Of a stretch of DNA of 64,000 nucleotides, positions 6,841-15,201 are shown piece by piece (the stretch's first letter is position 1; every line of letters begins with the position of its first letter). The translations under genes were made by a program, and so were the position numbers. The notes below the pieces were generated by a model that saw nothing but the letters and a program-made list of their open reading frames with translations, did not search any database and was not told where the DNA came from. Source of the stretch: Marinobacter confluentis (lineage in GTDB: Bacteria > Pseudomonadota > Gammaproteobacteria > Pseudomonadales > Oleiphilaceae); NCBI RefSeq assembly GCF_004785685.1, contig NZ_SRPF01000004.1, positions 1 to 64,000 on the forward strand, read 5' to 3'.

Positions 6841-7846
6841 TCGAGCAGCCGTAGAGCAGTTCCCCGCTGTCGTTCTGGCGACCCGGTTCCAGAAAGCTTT
6901 CCAGCATCAGCCCGCGAATCTGGTGATTGCCTTCGCGGCGCTGCGCCATGACGTCCTTGGCAATATCCAACTGGCGCTCGGCCTGTTTGCAGGCGTTATC
7001 GTGGCTGCAGTCCACCATCACCGATCCGGATACACCCCCTGCACTCAGCGCCGCCATGGCAGCGTGGATGCTGTCGGCATCGTAATTGGTGATGCCGCGG
7101 CCGCCCCGCAGTACCAGATGGGTATCCGGGTTGCCGGGGGTAGTCAGCATGGCCGGGGCGCCGCTCTGGCCGATGCCAAAGTGCTGATGGGGATGGGCCG
7201 CGGATTTCATGGCATTGACTGCCACCGCAACGCCGCCGTCCGTGCCGTTCTTGAAGCCTACCGGCATGGGCAGGCCGCTGACCATTTCCCGGTGCACCTG
7301 GGATTCGGTGGTGCGGGCGCCAATGGCAGTCCAGCTTACCAGGTCGCCCAGGTAATCCATGGCGAAGGGGCTCAGGGCTTCGGTGGCCAGGGGCAGACCC
7401 ATCTCGGCCAGGTTCAACAGCAGCCGGCGGGAACGAACCAGGCCTTCGTTGAGGTCGCCCTGCCCGGTGCGGTCCGGGTCATATAGCAGGCCTTTCCAGC
7501 CAACAGTGGTGCGGGGCTTTTCCAGGTAGGCACGCATGACGAGCAGGAACCGGTCGCCGACTTTCTGGGCCAGTTCGCTCAGCCTGGCGCCGTATTCAAG
7601 GGCGGCCACTTCATCGTGAATGGAACAGGGGCCCATGACGATCAGCAGGCGGTCGTCCTGGCCAGACAGAATCCGGCGCACCGCGTCCCGCTGTTCGGCA
7701 ATCCGTTCCTGAAGGCCGGCTGGCAGCGGAAAGTCCGCCCTCAGCTGGGCCGGTGTGGGCAACGCTGTTTCGCGTTTGGTCAGTGCTGTGGCTTGCTGCC
7801 GCTGACCGGCCTCTGCCAGCGCATCATTGTTCATTGGCATGTTCAT
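6785..7846 (-). CDS. 3-deoxy-7-phosphoheptulonate synthase (DAHP synthase, class I)
   Basis: The 353-aa enzyme joins phosphoenolpyruvate and erythrose 4-phosphate in the first step of the shikimate pathway. Family segments are visible: RLLIVMGPCSIHD, MRAYLEKPRTTVGWKGL, SWTAIGARTTESQVHRE, GFKNGTDG, LRGG and VDCSHDNA. This is the AroF/AroG/AroH type; which feedback class cannot be decided by eye. It is preceded on its strand by an intrinsic terminator hairpin and, further up, a leader peptide holding Phe, Trp and Tyr codons, so attenuation is likely. The last 56 bp overlap the LysE gene. Confidence 0.93.
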   Translation of the reverse strand: MNMPMNNDALAEAGQRQQATALTKRETALPTPAQLRADFPLPAGLQERIAEQRDAVRRILSGQDDRLLIVMGPCSIHDEVAALEYGARLSELAQKVGDRFLLVMRAYLEKPRTTVGWKGLLYDPDRTGQGDLNEGLVRSRRLLLNLAEMGLPLATEALSPFAMDYLGDLVSWTAIGARTTESQVHREMVSGLPMPVGFKNGTDGGVAVAVNAMKSAAHPHQHFGIGQSGAPAMLTTPGNPDTHLVLRGGRGITNYDADSIHAAMAALSAGGVSGSVMVDCSHDNACKQAERQLDIAKDVMAQRREGNHQIRGLMLESFLEPGRQNDSGELLYGCSITDPCLGWAQTEALIRSL

Positions 7847-7878
7847 TATTGTGGGTCCTGTTTCCCTGTGTCCGAATC

Positions 7879-7916
7879 AAAAAAGCCCCGGCTGGTGGGC
7901 TACCAGTCGGGGCTTT
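7879..7916 (-). terminator. Attenuator hairpin upstream of DAHP synthase
   Basis: On the minus strand 14-nt arms (7916-7903 and 7895-7882) pair at all but one position and are followed by six T. It lies 33 bp before the DAHP synthase ATG and after the leader peptide, the position of an attenuator and not of a gene end. A second hairpin (GGCAGCC at 7951-7945 with GGCTGCC at 7933-7927) lies just upstream and contains ACCAG, which could pair with CTGGT of the terminator's first arm. Confidence 0.72.
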
Positions 7917-7981
7917 CGAGTCCGGTGGCAGCCTGGTGAGTGCCGGCTGCCTTCCTCGTTGTTCAGTCGTTCAAGACGTTC

Positions 7982-8116
7982 CTAACGGCGGCACCGGCTC
8001 TGGCTAAAATAGCCATAACCAAACCACCAGAAAGACACAGCAGCGATCGAAGCCATCGGTTGGTTACCGAGTGCTTTCAGAAAGTTCAATTGACAGATCG
8101 CGTGTGTCGTCTTCAT
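7982..8116 (-). CDS. Aromatic amino acid leader peptide for DAHP synthase attenuation
   Basis: A short frame ends at 7982 with codons for FWWFGYGYF, followed by 7 residues and TAG. Two starts are possible: ATG 8116 (44 aa, beginning MKTTHAICQLNF) or ATG 8056 (24 aa, beginning MASIAAVSF). Neither has a strong ribosome binding site; 8116 lies almost at the predicted transcript start. The run of Phe, Trp and Tyr codons before a terminator hairpin is the hallmark of ribosome-mediated attenuation, here apparently sensing all three aromatic amino acids made from the DAHP product. Confidence 0.68.
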   Translation of the reverse strand: MKTTHAICQLNFLKALGNQPMASIAAVSFWWFGYGYFSQSRCRR

Positions 8117-8123
8117 GCTTTTC

Positions 8124-8153
8124 AATATAACCCCCGTGTTTCCGGGATTGCAA
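8124..8153 (-). promoter_or_regulatory. Candidate sigma-70 promoter for the leader/DAHP synthase transcript
   Basis: The minus strand reads TTGCAA (8153-8148), an 18-bp spacer, then TATATT (8129-8124). Transcription would begin near 8117, just at the ATG of the longer leader peptide. It overlaps the 5' flank of the divergent gene at 8166. Prediction only. Confidence 0.5.
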
Positions 8154-8165
8154 GCGGAGAAAACC

Positions 8166-8933
8166 ATGCGCCCCCAATTTGCTTTCGCCCTGCTGCTTGT
8201 TCTGTTTGCCAATCCCCTGCTGGCCGCACCGGAAGCGCGGCAATATCAGCTAAGCCAGCGCGCCGCTGGCGATGTTGCCGACCAGATTCGTGATCTCTAT
8301 CCCGGCGACGAACTGACTGTCACCAGTCGGGGCCAACAGGTGATTGTCAGGGCGGAACCGGCACTACTGGACGAAATCGGCCAGCTGGTTGAAACCCTGG
8401 ACGTAGCCCCGGTGCAGATGCGCGTTACCGTGCGTTCGCGCAACACCGGCATGGGCAAGCAGGGTGGCGGTGGTGTCAGCATCAACAACAATCAGGTGAA
8501 CGTGGAAGCCAGCCGTAAAACCATCAGTACCCAGCAGACCCGGGAAAGAACGCTGATCGTTCAGGAAGGTCAGTCGGCGCAGATTTCGTCCGGCCAGGTG
8601 CGGGCATTGCCGGTGGCGATCCGGGGCGGTCGCAACCCGGCAGCCTTTCTGGAAAAAGTGGAAACCCGCAGCGGGTTTATCGTGAGCCCCCAGGTGATTT
8701 CCGACAGGGCCATCGAACTGAACATCGTGTCCTTTGAAGAAGACCCGGACACCGGTGTACCCGGGTATGAAACCGAAGCCCTGATGACCCTTCGCCGGGT
8801 GGAACCGGGCCAGTGGGTTTCACTGGGCAGCACCCGCCAGAGTCGCTCCGGTAGCCAGGCGGGCATTGTCTACCAGACCGGGCAGAACAGCAGCAGCGTC
8901 AATTCATGGGAAGTACGGGTCGACCTGATGTGA
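8166..8933 (+). CDS. Secretin N-domain-like periplasmic protein
   Basis: The 255-aa protein has a signal peptide (residues 1-22, ending LLAAPEA), then a compact domain (SQRAAGDVADQIRDLYP, then VIVRAEPALLDEIGQLVETL) matching the short N-domains of type II/III secretins and NolW. A Gly/Asn-rich region follows and then beta-rich sequence. The outer-membrane secretin barrel is missing. Start 8166 has GGAG eight bases upstream. No pilus or secretion genes adjoin, so partner and function are unknown. Confidence 0.65.
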   Translation: MRPQFAFALLLVLFANPLLAAPEARQYQLSQRAAGDVADQIRDLYPGDELTVTSRGQQVIVRAEPALLDEIGQLVETLDVAPVQMRVTVRSRNTGMGKQGGGGVSINNNQVNVEASRKTISTQQTRERTLIVQEGQSAQISSGQVRALPVAIRGGRNPAAFLEKVETRSGFIVSPQVISDRAIELNIVSFEEDPDTGVPGYETEALMTLRRVEPGQWVSLGSTRQSRSGSQAGIVYQTGQNSSSVNSWEVRVDLM

Positions 8934-8940
8934 CGACGGG

Positions 8941-9474
8941 TTATTCGTCGGGCTGGCAGTGTTTCAGTAATACGCTCTTGGCTTCATTGATTTTTGCGGC
9001 CAGGTAGTCGTTACCACCGCGGTCAGGGTGCATTTTCTGGATCAGCCGGCGGTGGGCGGCAATGATTTCTTCCCGGCTGGCGCTGGGCTTAACACCCAGC
9101 GTGTCACAGGCTTCATTCAGCCCCATGCTGCCGGTGCTGGCCGCTGACCGACCGGCTGAACCAGCGTCGTCCCCATGGTTCTGGGAACCCGGTTGAGCAT
9201 CTGAGTCGGCGCCCTTCTGACCCGTCATCCGTTGAACCATTGGCCAGAATTTCAGCAACACCGGCAACTTTCGCAGCAGCGGCAGCAGCGCCGCGACCGC
9301 CGCGGTCAACACATGCACACGGCCTGTCAGTACCATGAAAAGCAGAAGCGCACCGCCAATCACCAGGGCGGCTTTCCAGGCGGCTTCTTTCTTTTTGGCA
9401 GCACTCAGGGCGCCCCATTGCTTCAGAATGACGAACACCGCAATGGTCAGCGCGATTCCAAGAATCCAGTGCAT
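8941..9474 (-). CDS. Membrane-anchored J-domain protein
   Basis: The 177-aa protein has an N-terminal membrane helix (WILGIALTIAVFVIL), a second hydrophobic region near residues 37-70, a polar linker, and a C-terminal J domain (residues about 118-177) with the HPD tripeptide in KMHPDRGG. The architecture resembles TIM14/PAM18-like J-proteins that stimulate Hsp70 at a membrane. The gene is convergent with the secretin-N gene (7 bp between stops). The DnaK partner is inferred. Confidence 0.8.
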   Translation of the reverse strand: MHWILGIALTIAVFVILKQWGALSAAKKKEAAWKAALVIGGALLLFMVLTGRVHVLTAAVAALLPLLRKLPVLLKFWPMVQRMTGQKGADSDAQPGSQNHGDDAGSAGRSAASTGSMGLNEACDTLGVKPSASREEIIAAHRRLIQKMHPDRGGNDYLAAKINEAKSVLLKHCQPDE

Positions 9475-9582
9475 GAACTAATCCTGTAAGTTAGCGTAAA
9501 CGTACCTGAAGCCTCTGATTTATTCCGGGTGTCACACAACCGCGTTAAGTTGTCAGAACCGAGCAGTAATTGTACGCATTTC

Positions 9583-9598
9583 CACTGACAAGTCAGTG
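9583..9598. promoter_or_regulatory. Palindrome CACTGAC-AA-GTCAGTG, candidate operator of the efflux operon
   Basis: A perfect 7-2-7 palindrome lies 70 bp before the efflux adaptor start. Size and symmetry suit a dimeric repressor such as TetR or MarR, but no regulator gene adjoins. A second short symmetry, AGGAT-GCT-ATCCT, lies near 9622-9634. Confidence 0.4.
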
Positions 9599-9668
9599 AC
9601 AGCATGTCCGCCAAGTGTATAGGATGCTATCCTTTACCCTTTGATAAATTTCAACCAGGATTCCAGCT

Positions 9669-10772
9669 ATGCGCACCGCCTCCCGCTTCGTGATCGTCAT
9701 CATCTTCCTTGGTGTCGTTCTTGGTGGCATCTTTGGCTACAAGTTTTACCAATTCGGCCAGATGCAGGAACAGAACTCCCAGCCCCAGCCGCCCGCCAAG
9801 ATTTCTGCCGTAACCGCACAGACCGAAAGCTGGACACCCCAGATCAAGGCCGTAGGCAGTATAGAGGCAATCAACGGCATTGAAGTAGCCAATGAAGTAC
9901 CGGGCGTGGTTGAAAGCATCAATTTTGAATCCGGCGATACGGTTGCCAAGGGTGATGTACTGATCCGGCTGGATGCCGCCATAGACGAGGCGGCCGTGCG
10001 CACCCGCCGTGCCGAGGCGCAGCTGGCGGAGCAGGAATTCAAGCGGTTGTCGGACCTGTTGCCGAAGCGTGCCGTTTCACAGTCCGAATACGACGAAGCC
10101 AAGGCAAACTTTGACGCAGCCCGGGCAAGGGTCAACGAAGCCGAGGCGCAGCTGAGCAAGAAAGTCATCCGCGCACCGTTTGATGGCAAGCTGGGCCTGC
10201 GGCTGGTAGACCAGGGTGAATACATTGCGACCGGCACGCCGATTGTCGAAGTGAACATGCTGGACCCGATCTACGTGGATTACACCCTGTCCGAGAAGGA
10301 CCTGGCATTGGTATCCCAGGGTTTTGGCGTTGTCGCCACCGTTGCTGCCGTGCCCGACCGTACCTTCGAAGGCCAGGTCAGCGCCATCAACACCTCGGTA
10401 AACCCGCAGACACGCACCGTGCGCGTGCGCGCCACCCTGGACAACAGGGATAATCTGTTGCGCCCGGGCATGTTCGCCACCATTAACACCCGTCAGCCTG
10501 AAGACCGCCAGGTGGTCACGGTTCCACGTACCGCCATTTCCTACAACACCTATGGCGACTATGTGTATGTGGTTGCTGAAAACGACGACGGCAAACTGGT
10601 GGTAAAGCGCCGCACCGTTGAAAGTGGCGATATCCGCGACGGCCGGGTTGCGGTGATCAGCGGCCTGAAAGAAGGCGAGCAGGTTGTGGCCAAGGGTCTT
10701 CTGCGTTTACGCGCTGGCCAGGAGGTCACTGTTGTTGATGAAGCCAGCGATTCGGCGGAGGCCTCCAAGTAA
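9669..10772 (+). CDS. RND efflux periplasmic adaptor (membrane fusion protein)
   Basis: The 367-aa protein starts with an N-terminal anchor (FVIVIIFLGVVLGGIFGY), then barrel-sandwich halves (GSIEAINGIEVANEVPGVV and VIRAPFDGKLGLRLVDQGE) around an alpha-helical hairpin rich in Ala/Glu (residues about 105-160), then beta-barrel and membrane-proximal domains. It links the permease to an outer-membrane channel. Its TAA stop overlaps the permease ATG by one base, so translation is coupled. No outer-membrane factor gene is in the operon. Confidence 0.92.
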   Translation: MRTASRFVIVIIFLGVVLGGIFGYKFYQFGQMQEQNSQPQPPAKISAVTAQTESWTPQIKAVGSIEAINGIEVANEVPGVVESINFESGDTVAKGDVLIRLDAAIDEAAVRTRRAEAQLAEQEFKRLSDLLPKRAVSQSEYDEAKANFDAARARVNEAEAQLSKKVIRAPFDGKLGLRLVDQGEYIATGTPIVEVNMLDPIYVDYTLSEKDLALVSQGFGVVATVAAVPDRTFEGQVSAINTSVNPQTRTVRVRATLDNRDNLLRPGMFATINTRQPEDRQVVTVPRTAISYNTYGDYVYVVAENDDGKLVVKRRTVESGDIRDGRVAVISGLKEGEQVVAKGLLRLRAGQEVTVVDEASDSAEASK

Positions 10773-13700
10773 TGCGGTTTACTGACCTATTTGTTCAGCG
10801 ACCGGTACTTGCAACGGTCGTCAGCCTGCTGATTTTGCTTCTGGGCGCCCGCGCGGCCCTGGAAATGGAAATCCGGCAGTATCCGGAACTGGAGAGCACC
10901 ACGGTTACCGTCACCACCGCCTACCCCGGCGCCAGTTCCGACCTTGTGAAAGGCTTTATCACTACTCCGCTGCAGCAGGCCATCGCCGAAGCCAGTGGTA
11001 TTGATTACCTGACCTCCACCAGCTCCCAGGGTGCGTCGACCATCGAAGCCAAGATGGAGCTGAACTACGACGCCAACGCCGCGCTGGCCGAAATTCAGGC
11101 CAAGGTGGCCAGCCAGCGTAACGTGCTGCCGGCAGACGCCCAGGACCCGGTGATTACCTCCACAACCGGTGATTCCACCGCCCTGATGTACATCGCGTTC
11201 TACAGCAATGAGCTGCAGGTGCCGCAGATTACCGACTACCTTACCCGCGTGGTGCAGCCTAAGCTGCAGGCGCTTTCTGGCGTGGGTAAGGCCGACCTGC
11301 TGGGTCGCAAGTTTGCCCTGCGGGTATGGCTGGATCCTGAGCGCCTGTCGGCGGTGGACATGACCCCACGGGACGTGGTCAACGTGCTGCTTGAGAACAA
11401 CTATCAGGCAGCGGTTGGCAACACCAGAGGCAAGTACACCAAGATCAGCATGACCAGCAACACCGATGTCGGCGACCCGGACCAGTTCCGGGATCTGGTG
11501 GTGAAGGAATCCGACGGTTCGCTGATTCGCCTGAAAGACATTGCCCGGGTGGAACTGGGTTCGGAAACCTATGATCAGTTGGCACTCTACAAAGGCCAGC
11601 CTGCGACCTACGTCGCCATAGAACTGTCACCCGGCGCGAACCCGCTGACGGTGGCGGGCCTGGTAAAAGACGAACTGCCGGGTATCGAATCCCAGCTGCC
11701 GGCGGGGCTGGATGTGCGCCTGGCCTACGATGCGTCTGACTTTATCGAAAACTCCATCAATGAGGTGATCAAGACCCTGCTGGAAGCCATCGTGATCGTG
11801 CTGGTGGTGGTATTCCTTTGCCTGGGTTCGGTGCGCGCGGCCATTGTGCCGTCGGTGGCGGTACCGCTGTCGCTGATCGGCGGCGCCTTCGTGATGCTGA
11901 TCCTGGGCTACTCGCTGAACCTGCTGACCCTGCTGTCGATGGTGCTGGCCATAGGCCTGGTGGTGGACGACGCCATTATCATGGTGGAAAACGTGCACCG
12001 GCACATTGAACAGGGCGAGAGCCGGTTCGATGCCGCCCTGAACGGTGCCCGGGAAATGGCGACGCCCATTATCGCCATGACCACCACCCTGGTGGCGGTT
12101 TACGCACCGATCGGCTTCATGGGCGGCCTGGTGGGCTCGCTTTTCACCGAATTCGCCTTCACCCTGGCTGGCACGGTAGTGATCTCCGGCATTGTGGCGC
12201 TGACCCTGTCGCCAATGCTGTCTGGCAAGGTGCTGAAACCCCACGGCAACCCCGGCAAATTCGAGCGCGGGGTGGAAAAATTCTTTGGTGGCCTGGCAAA
12301 TGGCTATAAAAGTGCCCTGACCTCACTGATGGACACCAAATCGGTGGTGATCTTTTTCGCGGTGATCGTACTGGGGTCCATCTACTTCATGGTGTCCATG
12401 AGCCAGAACGAGCTGGCACCCACCGAAGACCAGGGCATTCTGTTCTATCAGGGCCTGGGCCCGCAGACTTCAACCCTGGACTACCTGCAGGAACACGGTG
12501 ACGAAGTACAGGAGCGCATGGAAACCGTGCCCGGCTACAACGAAGACTTCATGATTCTGGGCATTACCGGCCCCAACGCTGTGTTCGGCGGCTTCAAGAT
12601 GGCGCCCTGGAGCGAACGTGACATCAGTCAGTTCGAAGCCCAGCCCCTGCTGGACGAAGAGCTGAAAAACGTCACCGGCCTGCAGACCGCGGTCTTCCCG
12701 CGGCCCTCACTGCCCGGTTCGGGCGGCGGCCTGCCGTTCCAGTTCGTGATCACCACCGGTGAGGATTATGACCGCCTCAACGATGTCGCGGACGAACTGC
12801 TCGGCAAGGCCATGGCTAGCGGCAACTTCATGTTCCTGAAAAAGTCCATCGAGTTTGACCGGCCGGTGATTCGCATCGATGTGGACCGGGACCGGGTGGC
12901 AGACCTGGGGCTGTCTATGCAGGATGTCGGCCAGAGCCTGTCCAGCATGCTGGGCGGAGGGTACATCAACCGCTTCAATATGCAGGGCCGGTCCTATCAG
13001 GTCATTCCGCAGGTAGATCAGGAATTCCGGATGGACGAGCAGGCCCTGAACGATTACTACCTGCGTGCCGACAGCGGCGACCTGATTCCGCTGTCCAGCG
13101 TGATCAGCTTCAGCAACGACGTAGAACCGTCCCAGCGCACCCAGTTCAACCAGTTGAACTCGCTGACTCTGGAAGGCGTGGTCTCCCCCGGGGCTACCGT
13201 GGGCGATGCCATGGCGTTTATCGAGCAGGCAGCAGACGAGACCTTCCCCCAGGGTTTCACCTTTGACTACACCGGTGAATCGCGGCAGTTCGCCAATCAG
13301 GGCAGCGCGCTGATCGTCACCTTCTTCCTGTCGCTTCTGGTGATCTATCTGGTGCTGGCAGCCCAGTTTGAAAGCTGGCGTGACCCGTTCATCATTCTGG
13401 TGTCGGTGCCCATGTCCATTGCCGGTGCCATGGCGTTTATCGTGCTTGGTTTCGCATCGATGAACATCTACACCCAGGTGGGTCTGATCACGCTGATTGG
13501 TGTGGTGTCGAAGAACGGCATACTGATCGTGGAATTTGCCAACCAGCTTCAGGAAGACAAAGGACTTGGCAAGCGTGAGGCGGTGATTGAAGCCGCGGCC
13601 ATTCGCTTGCGGCCAATCATCATGACCTCGCTGGCGCTGATCTTCGCCATGGTGCCGCTGCTGATTGCCGTGGGCCCGGGCGCGGAAAGCCGCTTTGCCA

Positions 13701-13822
13701 TCGGCCTGACCATCAGTGCTGGCCTTGGTATCGGCACGCTGTTCACCGTCTTTGTGCTTCCGGCCTTCTACATTCTGTTGGGCCGGGATCACAATAACCA
13801 CGACCAGCAAACGGCTTCATGA
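10772..13822 (+). CDS. RND multidrug efflux permease (HAE1 type)
   Basis: The 1016-aa inner-membrane proton antiporter has the N-terminal RPVLATVVSLL helix, duplicated porter domains, and the transmembrane-4 motif GLVVDDAIIMVENV with the proton-relay Asp pair at about residues 398-399. The second half has VSKNGILIVEFANQ and RLRPIIMTSLALI. It works as a trimer with the adaptor encoded just upstream. The length is slightly below AcrB (1049). Substrates cannot be predicted from sequence alone. Confidence 0.95.
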   Translation: MRFTDLFVQRPVLATVVSLLILLLGARAALEMEIRQYPELESTTVTVTTAYPGASSDLVKGFITTPLQQAIAEASGIDYLTSTSSQGASTIEAKMELNYDANAALAEIQAKVASQRNVLPADAQDPVITSTTGDSTALMYIAFYSNELQVPQITDYLTRVVQPKLQALSGVGKADLLGRKFALRVWLDPERLSAVDMTPRDVVNVLLENNYQAAVGNTRGKYTKISMTSNTDVGDPDQFRDLVVKESDGSLIRLKDIARVELGSETYDQLALYKGQPATYVAIELSPGANPLTVAGLVKDELPGIESQLPAGLDVRLAYDASDFIENSINEVIKTLLEAIVIVLVVVFLCLGSVRAAIVPSVAVPLSLIGGAFVMLILGYSLNLLTLLSMVLAIGLVVDDAIIMVENVHRHIEQGESRFDAALNGAREMATPIIAMTTTLVAVYAPIGFMGGLVGSLFTEFAFTLAGTVVISGIVALTLSPMLSGKVLKPHGNPGKFERGVEKFFGGLANGYKSALTSLMDTKSVVIFFAVIVLGSIYFMVSMSQNELAPTEDQGILFYQGLGPQTSTLDYLQEHGDEVQERMETVPGYNEDFMILGITGPNAVFGGFKMAPWSERDISQFEAQPLLDEELKNVTGLQTAVFPRPSLPGSGGGLPFQFVITTGEDYDRLNDVADELLGKAMASGNFMFLKKSIEFDRPVIRIDVDRDRVADLGLSMQDVGQSLSSMLGGGYINRFNMQGRSYQVIPQVDQEFRMDEQALNDYYLRADSGDLIPLSSVISFSNDVEPSQRTQFNQLNSLTLEGVVSPGATVGDAMAFIEQAADETFPQGFTFDYTGESRQFANQGSALIVTFFLSLLVIYLVLAAQFESWRDPFIILVSVPMSIAGAMAFIVLGFASMNIYTQVGLITLIGVVSKNGILIVEFANQLQEDKGLGKREAVIEAAAIRLRPIIMTSLALIFAMVPLLIAVGPGAESRFAIGLTISAGLGIGTLFTVFVLPAFYILLGRDHNNHDQQTAS

Positions 13823-14133
13823 CGCTGGGCAACCTGTTCTGGTTGTTCGTGGCCGGCTTCGCTACCTGGTACTGGTGGCGAAGCAAGGCCATCAAGGATT
13901 ATGTGCTTCAGGCCGCGCGGGACTACTGCAAAACCATGGACGTGATGCTCCTGGATGATGCGGTTTACCTTCGCGGCCTGTGGTTCAAACGGGATGAGCG
14001 CGGCAGCCTGCGGGTTTGGCGGCGTTTCATGTTCGACTTCACCTCCACCGGTGAAGAACGCTATGAGGGCCGCATCATCATGCTGGGCCCACGCATTATT
14101 CACAGCGAACTGGAGCCCCACCGCTTCGGTTGA
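13819..14133 (+). CDS. DUF3301 domain protein
   Basis: The 104-aa protein has one N-terminal membrane helix (LFWLFVAGFATWYWW), then a basic cytoplasmic domain with YCKTMDVMLLDDAVYLRGLW and the ending RIIMLGPRIIHSELEPHRF, typical of DUF3301. Its ATG overlaps the permease stop (ATGA), so it belongs to the efflux operon. Function is unknown. Confidence 0.8.
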   Translation: MTLGNLFWLFVAGFATWYWWRSKAIKDYVLQAARDYCKTMDVMLLDDAVYLRGLWFKRDERGSLRVWRRFMFDFTSTGEERYEGRIIMLGPRIIHSELEPHRFG

Positions 14134-14271
14134 TCGCAGGCCCCCTGCCACTCCCTCTCCCCCAAATGGGCGATTCTTACTTGCGCCCTGATCGCAAATA
14201 CTCTGCAACGCATTGGCGACAAAGGCCTCTCATTCGAGAAGAGCCAACCACAAAAACAACAGGAGTCAACC

Positions 14272-15198
14272 ATGCGTAAACTCATCACTTTTGCAGTGAT
14301 TATGGGCTGTATTGTGCTCGCGTCCCCAACGCTCAGCCATGCCAGCTACACCAACACCAAGCACCCGATTGTGCTGGTTCACGGGGTCACCGGGTTTAAC
14401 ACCATCGGCGGCCTGATCAACTACTTTCACAACATCCCGTGGAACCTCGAGCGCAGTGGCGCACGGGTGTATTCCGCCAGCGTTTCCTTCGTCAACAGCA
14501 GTGAGCAACGCGGCCAGCAACTGGCCAACTACGTCAATGGTCTTGGCCATGCCAAGGTCAACCTGATGGCTCACAGCCAGGGCGCACCTACCTCACGGGT
14601 AACCGCTTCACTGATCCCCCACAAGATTGCCTCGATCACCTCGATCAACGGCGTCAACAAGGGTTCGAAAGTAGCGGATGTGGTTCGCGGCATTCTTCCC
14701 CCCGGCAGCTATGTGGAAGGCGGCGCTGATGCGATTGCCAACGCGCTGGGCGATCTGGTCAATGCCCTGTCCAGTTCCAGCAACCCCCAGGACGGACTGG
14801 CCGCGCTGGAAACACTGACCACTCGCGGCACCACCGCACTGAACGATGCACTGGGCTGGAAAGGCGTAAACCGCTATTCCTGCGCGGGCACGAGTGAGGA
14901 CCAGTGGATCAACGGTAACCGCATCAAGTTCTTCTCCTGGACCGGCAAATCCGTCTTCACCAACTGGACAGACGTCACTGACCCGTTCCTGGGTGTCACC
15001 GCCCTGGCCTTTGGCAACGAAGACAGTGACGGCCTGGTGGGCGTTTGTGCCACCAAGATGGGTAACGTGATTGGCACCCACTACGACATGAATCATGTGG
15101 ACGCCATCAACCATCTGTTCGGTGCCCGTTCCTGGTGGACCAACCCGGTTTCGCTGTATCGCAGCCAGGCAAACCGCCTGAAAAATCGCGGTCTGTAA
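14272..15198 (+). CDS. lipA: Secreted triacylglycerol lipase (Pseudomonas family I type)
   Basis: The 308-aa precursor has a signal peptide ending LSHA (residue 24). An oxyanion segment (IVLVHGVTGF) and nucleophile elbow AHSQG put the catalytic Ser at 102; Asp253 in SDGLVG and His275 in MNH complete the triad by comparison with Pseudomonas aeruginosa LipA. Cys204 and Cys259 match its disulfide. GHSHG of that enzyme is AHSQG here. The foldase gene follows by 3 bp, so the enzyme should fold in the periplasm with Lif and leave by type II secretion. AGGAG precedes the ATG. Confidence 0.93.
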   Translation: MRKLITFAVIMGCIVLASPTLSHASYTNTKHPIVLVHGVTGFNTIGGLINYFHNIPWNLERSGARVYSASVSFVNSSEQRGQQLANYVNGLGHAKVNLMAHSQGAPTSRVTASLIPHKIASITSINGVNKGSKVADVVRGILPPGSYVEGGADAIANALGDLVNALSSSSNPQDGLAALETLTTRGTTALNDALGWKGVNRYSCAGTSEDQWINGNRIKFFSWTGKSVFTNWTDVTDPFLGVTALAFGNEDSDGLVGVCATKMGNVIGTHYDMNHVDAINHLFGARSWWTNPVSLYRSQANRLKNRGL

Positions 15199-15201
15199 CC
15201 G

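Noticed and set aside
11627..13810. Long minus-strand frames (205 and 367 codons) inside the RND permease gene
   Set aside because: They mirror the permease codon bias, translate to His/Gln/Arg-rich sequence and have no domains.
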